Shown here in pieces: positions 10,101 to 16,754 of a DNA stretch of 37,424 nt. Where the stretch lies: contig JAFWNY010000025.1 of assembly GCA_017510075.1 (NCBI GenBank), forward strand, positions 1 through 37,424, read 5' to 3'. Both the position numbers and the translations under genes were made by a program. How positions within the stretch are numbered: position 1 is the stretch's first letter; the number at the start of each line of letters is the position of its first letter. This DNA comes from Candidatus Saccharimonadota bacterium (GTDB lineage Bacteria; Patescibacteriota; Saccharimonadia; Saccharimonadales; Saccharimonadaceae). Below the pieces are notes generated by a model. That model was given only the letters and a program-made list of their open reading frames with translations. It ran no database searches and was not told the origin of the DNA.

Positions 10101-10505
10101 AGATAACGAATTGGTGTTGCCTATAGAAGTTGTTCCCACTTGATCGCCCTTCAAAACTGCCTGCCCACTAGTATTAACCGCCCCAGGCACAGTTCGCTCC
10201 GCCACCATTGCATAGCGCCAATAACCCCCTCCATTTGTTTTACAATTATATATATGAGTATCTGCAGCATAAGCTGGACTTCGAGTTCCAACACCATTTA
10301 CCGTACCCGGAATAAAAACATCATCCGAATCTGCCTTATAGTATCTCCAAGCTGCGCCATAAGTACTACACAAATTATACCCACACTTTATTGCATCATC
10401 CCCTTCCGTACCGCCCTCACTGCCATCAGCAAACACCCTCATCATCAACAAGCCAACATTCAGAATCATACACATCATTGCTGCAATTATTATTTTCTTT
10501 CTCAT
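7182..10505 (-). CDS. Large secreted cysteine-containing surface protein
   Basis: 1107 residues. A clear signal peptide (MRKK plus a hydrophobic stretch, cleavage probable after VFA near 26) sends it out of the cell. An acidic Pro/Asn/Asp linker near residues 358-376 separates an N-terminal domain from a long Cys-, Ser-, Tyr- and Gly-rich middle. The last 200 residues look like a beta-solenoid domain with repeated short hydrophobic strands (VVEIPKVIIYAENIKIAC). They resemble C-terminal domains of other large CPR cell-surface or pilus-associated proteins, but I cannot name a family. No LPXTG or terminal membrane anchor is present. AGGA lies about 9 nt before the ATG. It follows the TPR gene by a single base, so the two form one operon. 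A role in attachment to host cells is inference. Confidence 0.75.
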   Translation of the reverse strand: MRKKIIIAAMMCMILNVGLLMMRVFADGSEGGTEGDDAIKCGYNLCSTYGAAWRYYKADSDDVFIPGTVNGVGTRSPAYAADTHIYNCKTNGGGYWRYAMVAERTVPGAVNTSGQAVLKGDQVGTTSIGNTNSLSLRSEKFPGGGMRYIDTWASWDEVKGHYEAARKTYPNIFLRGWNEYSTLAWFCADDPALVLYGTSNASLGSDWDSTNVVTEDGAPHGIDDLSVSIKAGETVRFAFSHNVYASQSTQNVEWQIKRTTMIESGETTISSLGAYIGNGNYYTIKDETTGEYKGWANVTNMDGDKYVAVKSGYLTRDEYPSVTFNKAGRYQFCEDLYIKNVQYTHVCVEINVDNDPTNPDNPDDPDNPDDDPQSVCKKWEPLSYANSNERSGQTSVISAVRTSLPKYSEWVLSNAKNGDTSFYQTGNEVYAKPGDTIDWIHCYYPGVQKAANTDVTKKIGGHHSHSHSDGAVYDNKNQSFASELGSNWQNTFTVNSENIVPSNGHGITKRFDPGDSDIESWKISPEVESYNVPSGEKSRAGKSLKETITSGGPTRVSVSMSEGAYYSWSWECNCTTDDEGNESCSTCSASHGSEPYYTYSYSSTKEDYMDAAMVKVPYNYENQVTISIDRSKNNGVASAGEIIDLLDPTVYVYPRYNEITEGDYSTKVDGGELKIIAYVANSDQSGNSSSISEIVKGNDTKLCDAVNSKEECKELDDYHETFNPSEDLGGSVDTVSIAEGYNVFDNSAGKWYCVAAAVYPANSGSFTRVDAADGNAGSDSWRFSVPDCVQIAKKPSMQVWGNSMYTSGNVETSTAGKNIVAGVYGYGYGYGDSRNYSNRTVFGSWVEQSIVHLGYVNGMASGAAMGDYTSNAELFGGRSKNGLGGSWEGSGEDECLRTPLTISNYDGSAFTCGHDSLSGSTSDKVIPSDKSALISRFTGESNNYNLYNNVSAIGNITVSRSSTEVYISEGDFTINGDIKYESPSEGYQNVVEIPKVIIYAENIKIACNVTHIDAVLIAKDSVDTCPTPDGNYNSANNSNRLKIFGTVITDKMLPNRTFGAGPGIYSVVPAEIIDYDTSLYLWGAPRADASASGKLDITYQTELAPRY

Positions 10506-10506
10506 T

Positions 10507-11037
10507 TTACCAATCCTCTTGTGTTTTATCTATTAATTCTTGAGCCTTCAAACTGTATTCATCACTCTTTTTAATATCTCCCAAATTACTGTATACAATA
10601 CTATAATAAGAATACATCGTAATTTTTTGATCATCAGTCAACGAATCGCGATAAGATTCATCAAGCACAGCTAGCGCATCATTATATCTATCGTATTCTA
10701 TCAAAACGCCAACAAAAACAGATATAACTCCAAAAGCTTTCTCAAAATCATCAATATCTGCCAATAAGCTATCAAAATACACCTTCAATTTATCCAAAGA
10801 ATCTTCGTCGCCAGAATTCATTATCGAGACAGCCTTTTCATATATCTCTTCCCCAAAATCAAGGGTGCCACCAGATTCATCCATACTGACCTCTTCCTCG
10901 CCTCTATTGCCATGTTCTAGCCGCACAGCCACAACCCCCACTACCAGTCCAACAATCGCTACAACAAGTATACACAACACTACAAACAATCCCCGATCAG
11001 AATTTCTCCGTTTTTTATGGCTATTTGACTCTTCCAT
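10507..11037 (-). CDS. Membrane-anchored TPR-like protein
   Basis: 176 residues: a short charged cytoplasmic N-terminus (EESNSHKKRRNSDRG), one transmembrane helix at about 17-40 (rich in Val, Gly, Leu and Ala), an acidic linker, and a helical region (about 60-170). The last part (YSYYSIVYSNLGDIKKSDEY) has the spacing of a TPR hairpin. Such proteins usually act as adaptors. It is the first gene of a two-gene operon with the 1107-residue secreted protein, which starts one base after its stop, so a role in exporting or displaying that protein is likely but inferred. Start chosen at the only ATG preceding the TM segment, with AGG upstream. Confidence 0.65.
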   Translation of the reverse strand: MEESNSHKKRRNSDRGLFVVLCILVVAIVGLVVGVVAVRLEHGNRGEEEVSMDESGGTLDFGEEIYEKAVSIMNSGDEDSLDKLKVYFDSLLADIDDFEKAFGVISVFVGVLIEYDRYNDALAVLDESYRDSLTDDQKITMYSYYSIVYSNLGDIKKSDEYSLKAQELIDKTQEDW

Positions 11038-11148
11038 TTACCTAATTTTACCACAAGCGTCATAGAAAAAGCAAGTTTTTTTATCCTAGGAGTATTGATG
11101 CATAATTATCCCAAAATGAGCCCACATTTATTCACAGAAATATAACTC

Positions 11149-11177
11149 TTGCCATTTTCAAAAAAATGAGTTATAAT
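11149..11177 (+). promoter_or_regulatory. tRNA-Asp promoter
   Basis: TTGCCA (11149-11154), a 17-nt spacer and TATAAT (11172-11177). The predicted start lies a few nt before the tRNA 5' end at 11187. The rest of the 149-nt gap before the tRNA is AT-rich without other signals. Confidence 0.75.
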
Positions 11178-11186
11178 AGAAACATT

Positions 11187-11263
11187 GGAATCGTAGCTCA
11201 GTTGGTTAGAGCGCTGCCCTGTCACGGCAGAGGTCGCGAGTTCGAGTCTCGTCGGTTCCGCCA
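11187..11263 (+). tRNA. tRNA-Asp (anticodon GTC)
   Basis: Full cloverleaf: acceptor GGAATCG pairs with CGGTTCC, anticodon loop CTGTCAC (anticodon at 11221-11223), T-loop TTCGAGT and encoded CCA at 11261-11263. 77 nt. Confidence 0.97.
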
Positions 11264-11280
11264 TTAGTACGGTTTTTTAG

Positions 11281-11304
11281 AATGCCCTTATAGGAGCATT
11301 TTTT
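11281..11304 (+). terminator. Terminator after tRNA-Asp
   Basis: AATGC-CC and GG-A-GCATT form a stem around TTATA followed by a run of six T. Confidence 0.6.
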
Positions 11305-11395
11305 GTTATGCAGTAATTAAAAATCGAGAAAAATTTCAAGGCCCCATATCTGAATTAAAAATCAGTTCCTTAAAACCAAAAATTTTACTATATAT

Positions 11396-13456
11396 CTACA
11401 TCCCAGGTATACGAAAGGCCGCCGGGTCTTGAGGAGCATCCACAGGCGTAACAGCATCAGAATTTACAATAGGAGCAGCATCAACAGCCGGTGCTGTACT
11501 ATCAACAACGGGAGCTACAGTATCAACAACCGGTGCTACATCGCCGACAACAGGCGCCGCAACGTCAGTAGCCGGCATCGTAGGCTCCATAGGAATATCC
11601 GCACTAATCGGCGGCGTTGGCGGCGGAGGCAAAACCTCTTCACCGGGCATCGGCATATAATTGATCGATGGCACACCATTTATTTCAGGATTCTCCGGCA
11701 CAGCCGGCGCACTCATAGCCGCAGGATTGCTCACAATGGGCGCGGATGGCGCAATATCCGATTGACCAGCCCCATTTCCATTCGTACCGGCCAATGCATC
11801 CTCTAGCATTTTACTATATTTATCAGTCCCTTCATCCGTAAAATCACTACTAAAGTCACCTGACGGTGCAATCACCTTCTCTGGCTTATCACTGCTCATT
11901 CCTCCCCCCACTTCAGGCAAAACCGCATCGCTATCCATCGTATTCATATTAGCCAAACCAGACTCTCCGCTCGCATCAAACTGAGCCCCACCAGCAGCAG
12001 CCACGGGCGCCTCATTCATCGTAAGTATATCCCCATTTGCAGGCGCTTCACCTGCTGCAGGCTCCATACTGCCTCCCGTAGGCTCAACATTATCTACTGC
12101 AGGCTCCACACTATCCCCCATAGACCCAACATCACCCCCCACAGACTCAGTACTATCCCCCACGGGCTCAGCATTATTCTCCACAGGTCCAATACCATCC
12201 CCTACAGATTCAACACCATTTCCCACGGGCCCAGCACTTGCTATTGGCTCATCCCTCAGCTCGTCCAACTTCACCGGTCGGTTACTGATATCTGGCGTGG
12301 TCTCCGCCCCAGCATTCGCCAAACTCGCCTCCGCCGCCTTCAAATCATCAAGCAATGTCGATTCCTTCTCGGTAATAGTATCACTCACCTCTTTGCTTTC
12401 ATCTACGCTTTCTTCATTACCATGTTCAATATCCAACTTCGTCGGATCACCATCCCGCTTCTCCGCCCCAAGTTCATCCGCCAAAGACGAACCCAACATA
12501 AACATCTCATTATCCATATCTGGCGTGATATTTTTCGAGATCAATTGCTGATTCGCGCCGGATTCCATCAGCCTCGACGCCATTTTCATCGTTTCAGGCG
12601 TGGTACCCGCATTCGAAAACCGATTCGTCGCCGCCACAATACCAGTAAGAAAAGCCGTAGCCTCCTCTTTCTCGATCTTGGCCTTACTATTTAAGCTATA
12701 CAGAAGCCCAGCAATCATCTCCGAAACCGAACTAGCCGTCTTGTCACTCCACTCAATTTCGCCAAACTTCCCAGGGTTACCCGTAGTGATATTAATGATC
12801 GCCGCATCATGCATAATCCGCCCATGCTCCCTGAGCGCCGAGTCCAAATCTATCCCATTCGCCACATCCAGCGCCAACACCAAATCCACATTATAATCGC
12901 CATACGAAAATTCCAAATCCTCCTCCGAAAGACGGTGACGATAAGGTGTAATGTAAATCTTCACATAATCACCATCTAACTTGTAGCGCAAATGATCAGC
13001 CTTATCTTTGTTCAAAGCAATCACAAAATCCTGCAAAGTATCTGCCGTCGCCTCAAAAGTCTCCTCTGGATTCAAAAATTCCAAAGCATTAGGCGTCGCC
13101 CCAGAATAAATCGCTGTCGCCCTCTTGCCTAGTCTATCCAAATAGATCGACAGGCCAATCGCTGCAGCCAGCTCATCTACCGAAGGGTCACTCGAAAGAG
13201 CAATCAACACATTATGCGACTCGCCAATTTTTCGCGCTACCTCAGCTGGAGTCTCGGTGTCCACTGTCGGCTGAACAACTGCATCCGGCTGCGCAGACGC
13301 CGACACCGGCGCCACTACTACAGGGCTTACGGTTGGCTGGCTATCAACTACTGGCGCCCCAGCACCAGCAGCTCCCCCCATCGGCGCACCCAAATCTGGC
13401 GCATCAACAACACCCCCTACCGGTGGCATCACTGGAGTGCTAGATTCATCAGGCAT
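11396..13456 (-). CDS. DHH-superfamily-like protein with degenerate active site and long repeat tail
   Basis: 686 residues in three parts. The N-terminal 70 are Pro/Val/Ala-rich. Residues about 72-325 resemble a DHH-type (NrnA/RecJ-like) phosphoesterase fold: HNVLIALSSDPSVDELAAAIG stands in motif I position, DLVLALDVANG near 191-201 in motif II, and AAIINITTGNPGKFGEIEW near 218-236 where active enzymes read I-D-H-H. The metal-binding DHH residues are replaced by N-I-T and the motif I His is absent, so hydrolysis is unlikely; nucleotide binding or scaffolding would fit better. The C-terminal 350 residues are low-complexity, Pro/Val/Glu/Ala-rich, with 7-residue tandem repeats. No signal peptide or membrane segment is seen. 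Start: ATG with AAAGG upstream. The true function is unknown. Confidence 0.6.
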   Translation of the reverse strand: MPDESSTPVMPPVGGVVDAPDLGAPMGGAAGAGAPVVDSQPTVSPVVVAPVSASAQPDAVVQPTVDTETPAEVARKIGESHNVLIALSSDPSVDELAAAIGLSIYLDRLGKRATAIYSGATPNALEFLNPEETFEATADTLQDFVIALNKDKADHLRYKLDGDYVKIYITPYRHRLSEEDLEFSYGDYNVDLVLALDVANGIDLDSALREHGRIMHDAAIINITTGNPGKFGEIEWSDKTASSVSEMIAGLLYSLNSKAKIEKEEATAFLTGIVAATNRFSNAGTTPETMKMASRLMESGANQQLISKNITPDMDNEMFMLGSSLADELGAEKRDGDPTKLDIEHGNEESVDESKEVSDTITEKESTLLDDLKAAEASLANAGAETTPDISNRPVKLDELRDEPIASAGPVGNGVESVGDGIGPVENNAEPVGDSTESVGGDVGSMGDSVEPAVDNVEPTGGSMEPAAGEAPANGDILTMNEAPVAAAGGAQFDASGESGLANMNTMDSDAVLPEVGGGMSSDKPEKVIAPSGDFSSDFTDEGTDKYSKMLEDALAGTNGNGAGQSDIAPSAPIVSNPAAMSAPAVPENPEINGVPSINYMPMPGEEVLPPPPTPPISADIPMEPTMPATDVAAPVVGDVAPVVDTVAPVVDSTAPAVDAAPIVNSDAVTPVDAPQDPAAFRIPGM
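11475..11560 (-). repeat. Degenerate 21-bp coding repeats (APVVD units)
   Basis: Near the C-terminus of the DHH-like protein about four 7-residue units of type VAPVVDT / STAPAVD are encoded by 21-bp imperfect repeats. Confidence 0.6.
12060..12227 (-). repeat. Eight 21-bp tandem coding repeats
   Basis: Eight consecutive 21-bp units encode 7-residue repeats such as SVEPAVD, NVEPTGG, SMEPAAG, NAEPVGD and STESVGG in the tail of the DHH-like protein. Because the period is a multiple of three, copy number can change without frameshift. Confidence 0.75.
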
Positions 13457-13597
13457 ACTTCAACCTTTCCATATTCCTATATTAACATAAGCTTCACAAT
13501 TTAGCAACCATCCAATTCGCAAAACTCCCCGCAATTCTTCACTACCAGTAAACAAAAGTTTTCCACAAGATTTTCCATATTTAGCGCAATAAATCAC

Positions 13598-13626
13598 TTG
13601 ACACCACTATATATAGCGTCTATAAT
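13598..13626 (+). promoter_or_regulatory. Perfect consensus promoter and structured leader of the 145-aa gene
   Basis: TTGACA (13598-13603), exactly 17 nt, then TATAAT (13621-13626): a full sigma-70 consensus. A leader of about 47 nt follows. It contains GCCC-CGGT-GGGC, a small hairpin, then GAAAGGA as the ribosome site just before ATG 13681. The rest of the 224-nt gap (13457-13597) carries the upstream region of the divergent DHH-like gene and no ORF. Confidence 0.8.
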
Positions 13627-13680
13627 GAATATCAGGTAATGCTTATAAACATATAAAGCCCCGGTGGGCGAAAGGAAACC

Positions 13681-14118
13681 ATGAAGAAAATAATCTACAA
13701 AAACCCTAATGACACAGCTAATTTCGACATTAAGCGCTTCGTCAAGTCAATCAATCGATACGCTAAAATTTCCGAGAAAGAAGCAAACGAAGCCCTTAAA
13801 GATTTTGATCAATATGAGACACTGCACGTTTCTTGCCTAGTCGAGGCAGGAATGAAACTCATCGCCGCAAAAACAGACGAGCAGACCGCCAGAGAATATT
13901 TCGACGCCCATGCCGAATATTTTGACGAAGGCAAATTCGAGCGTCTCCGCCGCATCACTGGCTATCTTGTTGGCACACTAGACCGTTGGAACGACGCCAA
14001 AAAGGCAGAAGAATCCGCCCGCGTCAAGCATTGCGTCAATTCCGCCATTGATGACGCCGAGCGCCTTGCTGCACTCGAGACTCAAGCCATGGCGCAAAAT
14101 ATCGCCTACGCCCAATAA
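13681..14118 (+). CDS. Small protein resembling the C-terminal glycyl-radical region of anaerobic NrdD
   Basis: 145 residues. The stretch RLRRITGYLVGTLDRWNDAKKAE (start residue 88; Gly94-Tyr95, Trp103-Asn104) resembles the C-terminus of class III ribonucleotide reductase NrdD, where R-x-T-G-Y carries the radical glycine and W-N-x-G/A-K follows. NrdD's zinc-binding CxxC pairs and its entire 600-residue catalytic barrel are absent; only Cys52 and Cys118 occur. It could be a free glycyl-radical module like GrcA, a regulatory NrdD relative, or a protein of other function sharing the motif. No activase gene lies nearby. It has the strongest promoter in the window and a good ribosome site, so high expression is expected. 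Family assignment rests on this motif alone. Confidence 0.5.
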   Translation: MKKIIYKNPNDTANFDIKRFVKSINRYAKISEKEANEALKDFDQYETLHVSCLVEAGMKLIAAKTDEQTAREYFDAHAEYFDEGKFERLRRITGYLVGTLDRWNDAKKAEESARVKHCVNSAIDDAERLAALETQAMAQNIAYAQ

Positions 14119-14155
14119 ATACCCGATAAATAAATTTGTCGCCATCCACCAGATA

Positions 14156-14164
14156 TGGTATAAT
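14156..14164 (+). promoter_or_regulatory. Extended -10 of the PLC-like/mutM/holA operon
   Basis: TGGTATAAT, ending 9 nt before ATG 14174; leaderless arrangement, no Shine-Dalgarno. Confidence 0.55.
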
Positions 14165-14173
14165 TATAAAGAT

Positions 14174-14812
14174 ATGCCAAGCTGGAACATCCACCTAGAG
14201 GCTGGCAACCGCCTAGCCGACAAAATAAAACTAAAAGGCAAACCCCGCAAAGCTTTTTTGCTGGGTTGCCTGCTCCCCGATATCAACAACGGCTACATCA
14301 ATAAGGTCAAAGTCAAAAAACAGCACGAAGAGACCCACTACGCCTTCGACGACAAATCATCCCTAAATTTCTATAAAGAGAACAAATCCCAGATCACCGC
14401 CCGAGACCCAATTTTTCTCGGCTATCTTTTTCATCTTTATACAGATGGTTTTTTTAACTACGATTTTTATCGCACCATCAAACACCATCCTCTAGGCGAT
14501 GGACTCACCCACCCAGAAAAACGCGAGATCAAGCATCATGATTTCTGGATTTATGACACCAATTTCCAGCACCACCTCAAAATCAACCATCAAGAAGCCC
14601 TAGAGCTAGCCAAACTAGCCAACCAAATCCCCGCCACCGACATCACCGCCGAAGACATCGAGGATGTCGAGCGGATTCTTAAGGATACCGACATCAACAG
14701 CGCCATCCGCGGCCAAAAATATCTTTTCTACACCAAACCTCGCCTCGACCATCTTCTCGACAATATGATCAATAGTTTCGTCAATGATTATTTGGAGAAC
14801 AGTAATGCCTGA
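14174..14812 (+). CDS. Zinc-dependent phospholipase C-like family protein
   Basis: 212 residues. The start MPSWNIHLEAGNRLADKI, then FLLGCLLPDINNG and FLGYLFHLYTDGFFN, follows the pattern of the bacterial zinc-dependent phospholipase C / S1-P1 nuclease-like helical family (M-P-x-W-x-x-H ... G-x-x-x-P-D ... H-L-x-x-D). His and Asp residues at His7, Asp in LPDI and His-x-x-x-Asp are metal-ligand candidates. There is no signal peptide, so it acts inside the cell, unlike secreted PLC toxins. Substrate unknown. The start is set by the leaderless promoter and the typical N-terminus; an in-frame extension upstream overlaps the previous gene and lacks coding character. Its stop overlaps the mutM start by 8 nt. 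Confidence 0.65.
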   Translation: MPSWNIHLEAGNRLADKIKLKGKPRKAFLLGCLLPDINNGYINKVKVKKQHEETHYAFDDKSSLNFYKENKSQITARDPIFLGYLFHLYTDGFFNYDFYRTIKHHPLGDGLTHPEKREIKHHDFWIYDTNFQHHLKINHQEALELAKLANQIPATDITAEDIEDVERILKDTDINSAIRGQKYLFYTKPRLDHLLDNMINSFVNDYLENSNA

Positions 14813-15725
14813 GTTACCCGAAGTCGAGACAATCCGCCGTGGCCTCAATAAATTCATCCTCAAACGCAAAATCACCAAAGTCGACATCTTCTGCGACAAA
14901 TCATTCATCGGCGACACCAAAATCATCCAAGGCCACACTATCACCAGCATCCAACGCTACGGCAAAGCCTTAGTCCTCAATCTGGATAACGGCATTTCTA
15001 TCATGATTCATCTTCGCATGACTGGTCAACTCATTTACGACCCCAGCACAAAGACAAATTCCTCCACCCGGTTCGCCGCTGGCCACCCCAGCGACAATTT
15101 CACCGACCACCTCCCCAATAAACAGACTCGCATCATCCTACACCTCACTACCGGCACACTCTATTTTAATGACCAGCGCAAATTCGGCTTCTTCAAAGTC
15201 CTCCCCACTAACGAGATCTTCAAAGACCCCTTCATTCAAAAGCTCGCCAAAGAGCCCTGGGCAATGACACCAAAAGAGCTGCATCTCAAGTTCCAGCGCC
15301 ACAAGAATTCCCTAGTCAAAGCCGCGCTCCTAGATCAGACTATCATCTGTGGCCTAGGCAATATCTACGCTGACGAAGCCCTTTTCGCCGCTCAAATCCA
15401 CCCAGAACGCCGCGCAGGCACCCTCAGTCTTACAGAGGTCACCAAACTCCTCGAATCCGCCTGCAACGTCATGGATAAGTCAATCGCTTCCGGCGGCTCC
15501 ACCATGAGCACCTACGTCAAAGCCGACGGCAGCAAAGGCGACTATCTCGAACTTTTTGCACAAGTTTTCCACAAGGAAAATCAACCCTGCCCCCGCTGCA
15601 ACACCAAGATCATCAAACTAAAAATCGCCGGCCGAGGCACCCACATATGCCCTCATTGCCAAAGGCTCTCCCCCGATATAAGCGCCTGTCAAAACTCCGC
15701 ATTTACAGAGGTAGCCCATGATTAG
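14805..15725 (+). CDS. mutM: Formamidopyrimidine-DNA glycosylase (MutM/Fpg)
   Basis: Bifunctional base-excision repair enzyme removing 8-oxoguanine and nicking the abasic site. 306 residues. It begins MPELPEVETIRRGL, in which Pro2 is the Schiff-base nucleophile and Glu3 the acid. IHLRMTGQL and NDQRKFG are typical core motifs. The C-terminal zinc finger is complete: Cys262, Cys265, Cys282, Cys285, with Arg277 in GRGTH in the loop that contacts DNA. About 25 extra residues lie between GQLIYDP and the DQRKFG strand compared with E. coli. The start is fixed by the universal N-terminus. It overlaps the previous gene by 8 nt and holA by 8 nt. Confidence 0.95.
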   Translation: MPELPEVETIRRGLNKFILKRKITKVDIFCDKSFIGDTKIIQGHTITSIQRYGKALVLNLDNGISIMIHLRMTGQLIYDPSTKTNSSTRFAAGHPSDNFTDHLPNKQTRIILHLTTGTLYFNDQRKFGFFKVLPTNEIFKDPFIQKLAKEPWAMTPKELHLKFQRHKNSLVKAALLDQTIICGLGNIYADEALFAAQIHPERRAGTLSLTEVTKLLESACNVMDKSIASGGSTMSTYVKADGSKGDYLELFAQVFHKENQPCPRCNTKIIKLKIAGRGTHICPHCQRLSPDISACQNSAFTEVAHD

Positions 15726-16320
15726 CATCTTCTCCGGCGAAGACCGCATTCGTGCCAACCAAGAAATCAAAAAACGCCTAGGCGCCGACTACGAAATAAT
15801 CGAAGGTGCCGAGCTTACCCCAGCAGACTTACCCAGTATTTTCTTCGGCAATTCCCTCTTTACGCACCACCGCCGTATCCTCATTCGCGACCTCTCAGCC
15901 AACAAAAACGTCTTCGACAAACTCCCCGACTACCTCAGCACCCCTCATCAAATCATCATTTTCGAGCTCAAACTCGACAAACGCTCCACCACTTACAAAA
16001 CCCTCAAAGACAAAGTCGAGTTCGTCGACTTTAAACCTCCAAAAGACCCCAATTTCGGCCTCGTTTTCGACATCTACAAAACCGCCAAATCAAACGGACC
16101 AAAAGCCATCAACCTCCTCGCACGCATTAAGTTCACCCAAGATCCAATGATGTTTTTTGGTTTGCTCGTCTCTCAGGCTATCAAAGATTTCAATCAAAGA
16201 CAAGGAATCAAAGAAAAACAAGCCCTCAAAGAGCTTGCCGTTCTCGATCTTCAACTCAAGTCAACTTCCACCGACCCCTGGTTATTGATCGAAAGTTTTT
16301 TACTTAGAATTCAGACTTAA
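15718..16320 (+). CDS. holA: DNA polymerase III delta subunit (clamp loader), short form
   Basis: The delta subunit opens the beta clamp within the clamp-loader complex. MISIFSGEDRIRANQEI and LFTHHRRILIRDL match the N-terminal domain pattern of HolA, and the C-terminal KSTSTDPWLLIESFLLRI fits the collar helix. At 200 residues it is much shorter than the usual 330-340; the middle AAA+ lid part is reduced. It starts 8 nt inside mutM (ATGATTAG) and is convergent with rpsT, and holA next to rpsT is a very common bacterial arrangement, which supports the assignment. Confidence 0.8.
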   Translation: MISIFSGEDRIRANQEIKKRLGADYEIIEGAELTPADLPSIFFGNSLFTHHRRILIRDLSANKNVFDKLPDYLSTPHQIIIFELKLDKRSTTYKTLKDKVEFVDFKPPKDPNFGLVFDIYKTAKSNGPKAINLLARIKFTQDPMMFFGLLVSQAIKDFNQRQGIKEKQALKELAVLDLQLKSTSTDPWLLIESFLLRIQT

Positions 16321-16357
16321 CCTCTTAAAAACATCCAAGGCGAAGTCTAGATTCTAA

Positions 16358-16612
16358 TTAAGCCAACTTCACCCCAGCAGCCTTGGCCATCGCATGGAGT
16401 TTAGCCTTGCGCCGCGAAGCGGTATTTTTCTTCAACAAATCCTTCTTCGCAGCCTTGTCATATTCCGACTGTGCTTTCGCCAAAGTTTCCTTCGACGGAT
16501 TCGCTTTAAAAGCCTTCAACGCGGCCTTGATGTCTTTCTTAATTGATACATTATGCTCAGTGCGCTTTTCCGCTTGACGAGCAGCCTTCTTGGCAGATTT
16601 AATAATCGGCAT
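16358..16612 (-). CDS. rpsT: 30S ribosomal protein bS20
   Basis: 84 residues, Lys/Ala-rich and helical: MPIIKSAKKAARQAEKR, then NTASRRKAKLHAMAKA. It binds 16S rRNA in the small subunit. Length and sequence match the family. Ribosome site AGGA lies 6 nt before the ATG; its own promoter lies upstream. Located convergent to holA. Confidence 0.96.
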   Translation of the reverse strand: MPIIKSAKKAARQAEKRTEHNVSIKKDIKAALKAFKANPSKETLAKAQSEYDKAAKKDLLKKNTASRRKAKLHAMAKAAGVKLA

Positions 16613-16650
16613 TTTGTTCCTATATAGATTAAAATTAATTACTTTACACT

Positions 16651-16679
16651 ATTATACCTCATCTCTACCAAAAAGTAAA
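16651..16679 (-). promoter_or_regulatory. rpsT promoter
   Basis: On the minus strand TTTACT (16679-16674), a 17-nt spacer and TATAAT (16656-16651), followed by a leader of about 32 nt with an AGGA ribosome site. Confidence 0.65.
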
Positions 16680-16686
16680 GGGGTGA

Positions 16687-16752
16687 CCGCCAATAATCCA
16701 CCAATAATCTGTCAATGATCCACCAATAACCCGCCAACAGTCCGCCGCAGCC
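16687..16752. repeat. Six imperfect 11-bp tandem repeats after polA
   Basis: Units CCGCCAATAAT, CCACCAATAAT, CTGTCAATGAT, CCACCAATAAC, CCGCCAACAGT and CCGCCGCAGCC lie head to tail between the polA stop (16755) and the rpsT promoter. The period of 11 bp is about one helical turn. Confidence 0.7.
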
Positions 16753-16754
16753 CC

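Noticed and set aside
13550-13580. TTTTCCACA as DnaA box / replication origin
   Set aside because: Single near-match without a cluster, dnaA or dnaN nearby.
14048-14173. 42-residue N-terminal extension of the PLC-like protein
   Set aside because: Overlaps the preceding gene out of frame; promoter -10 lies inside it and MPSWNIH is the typical family start.
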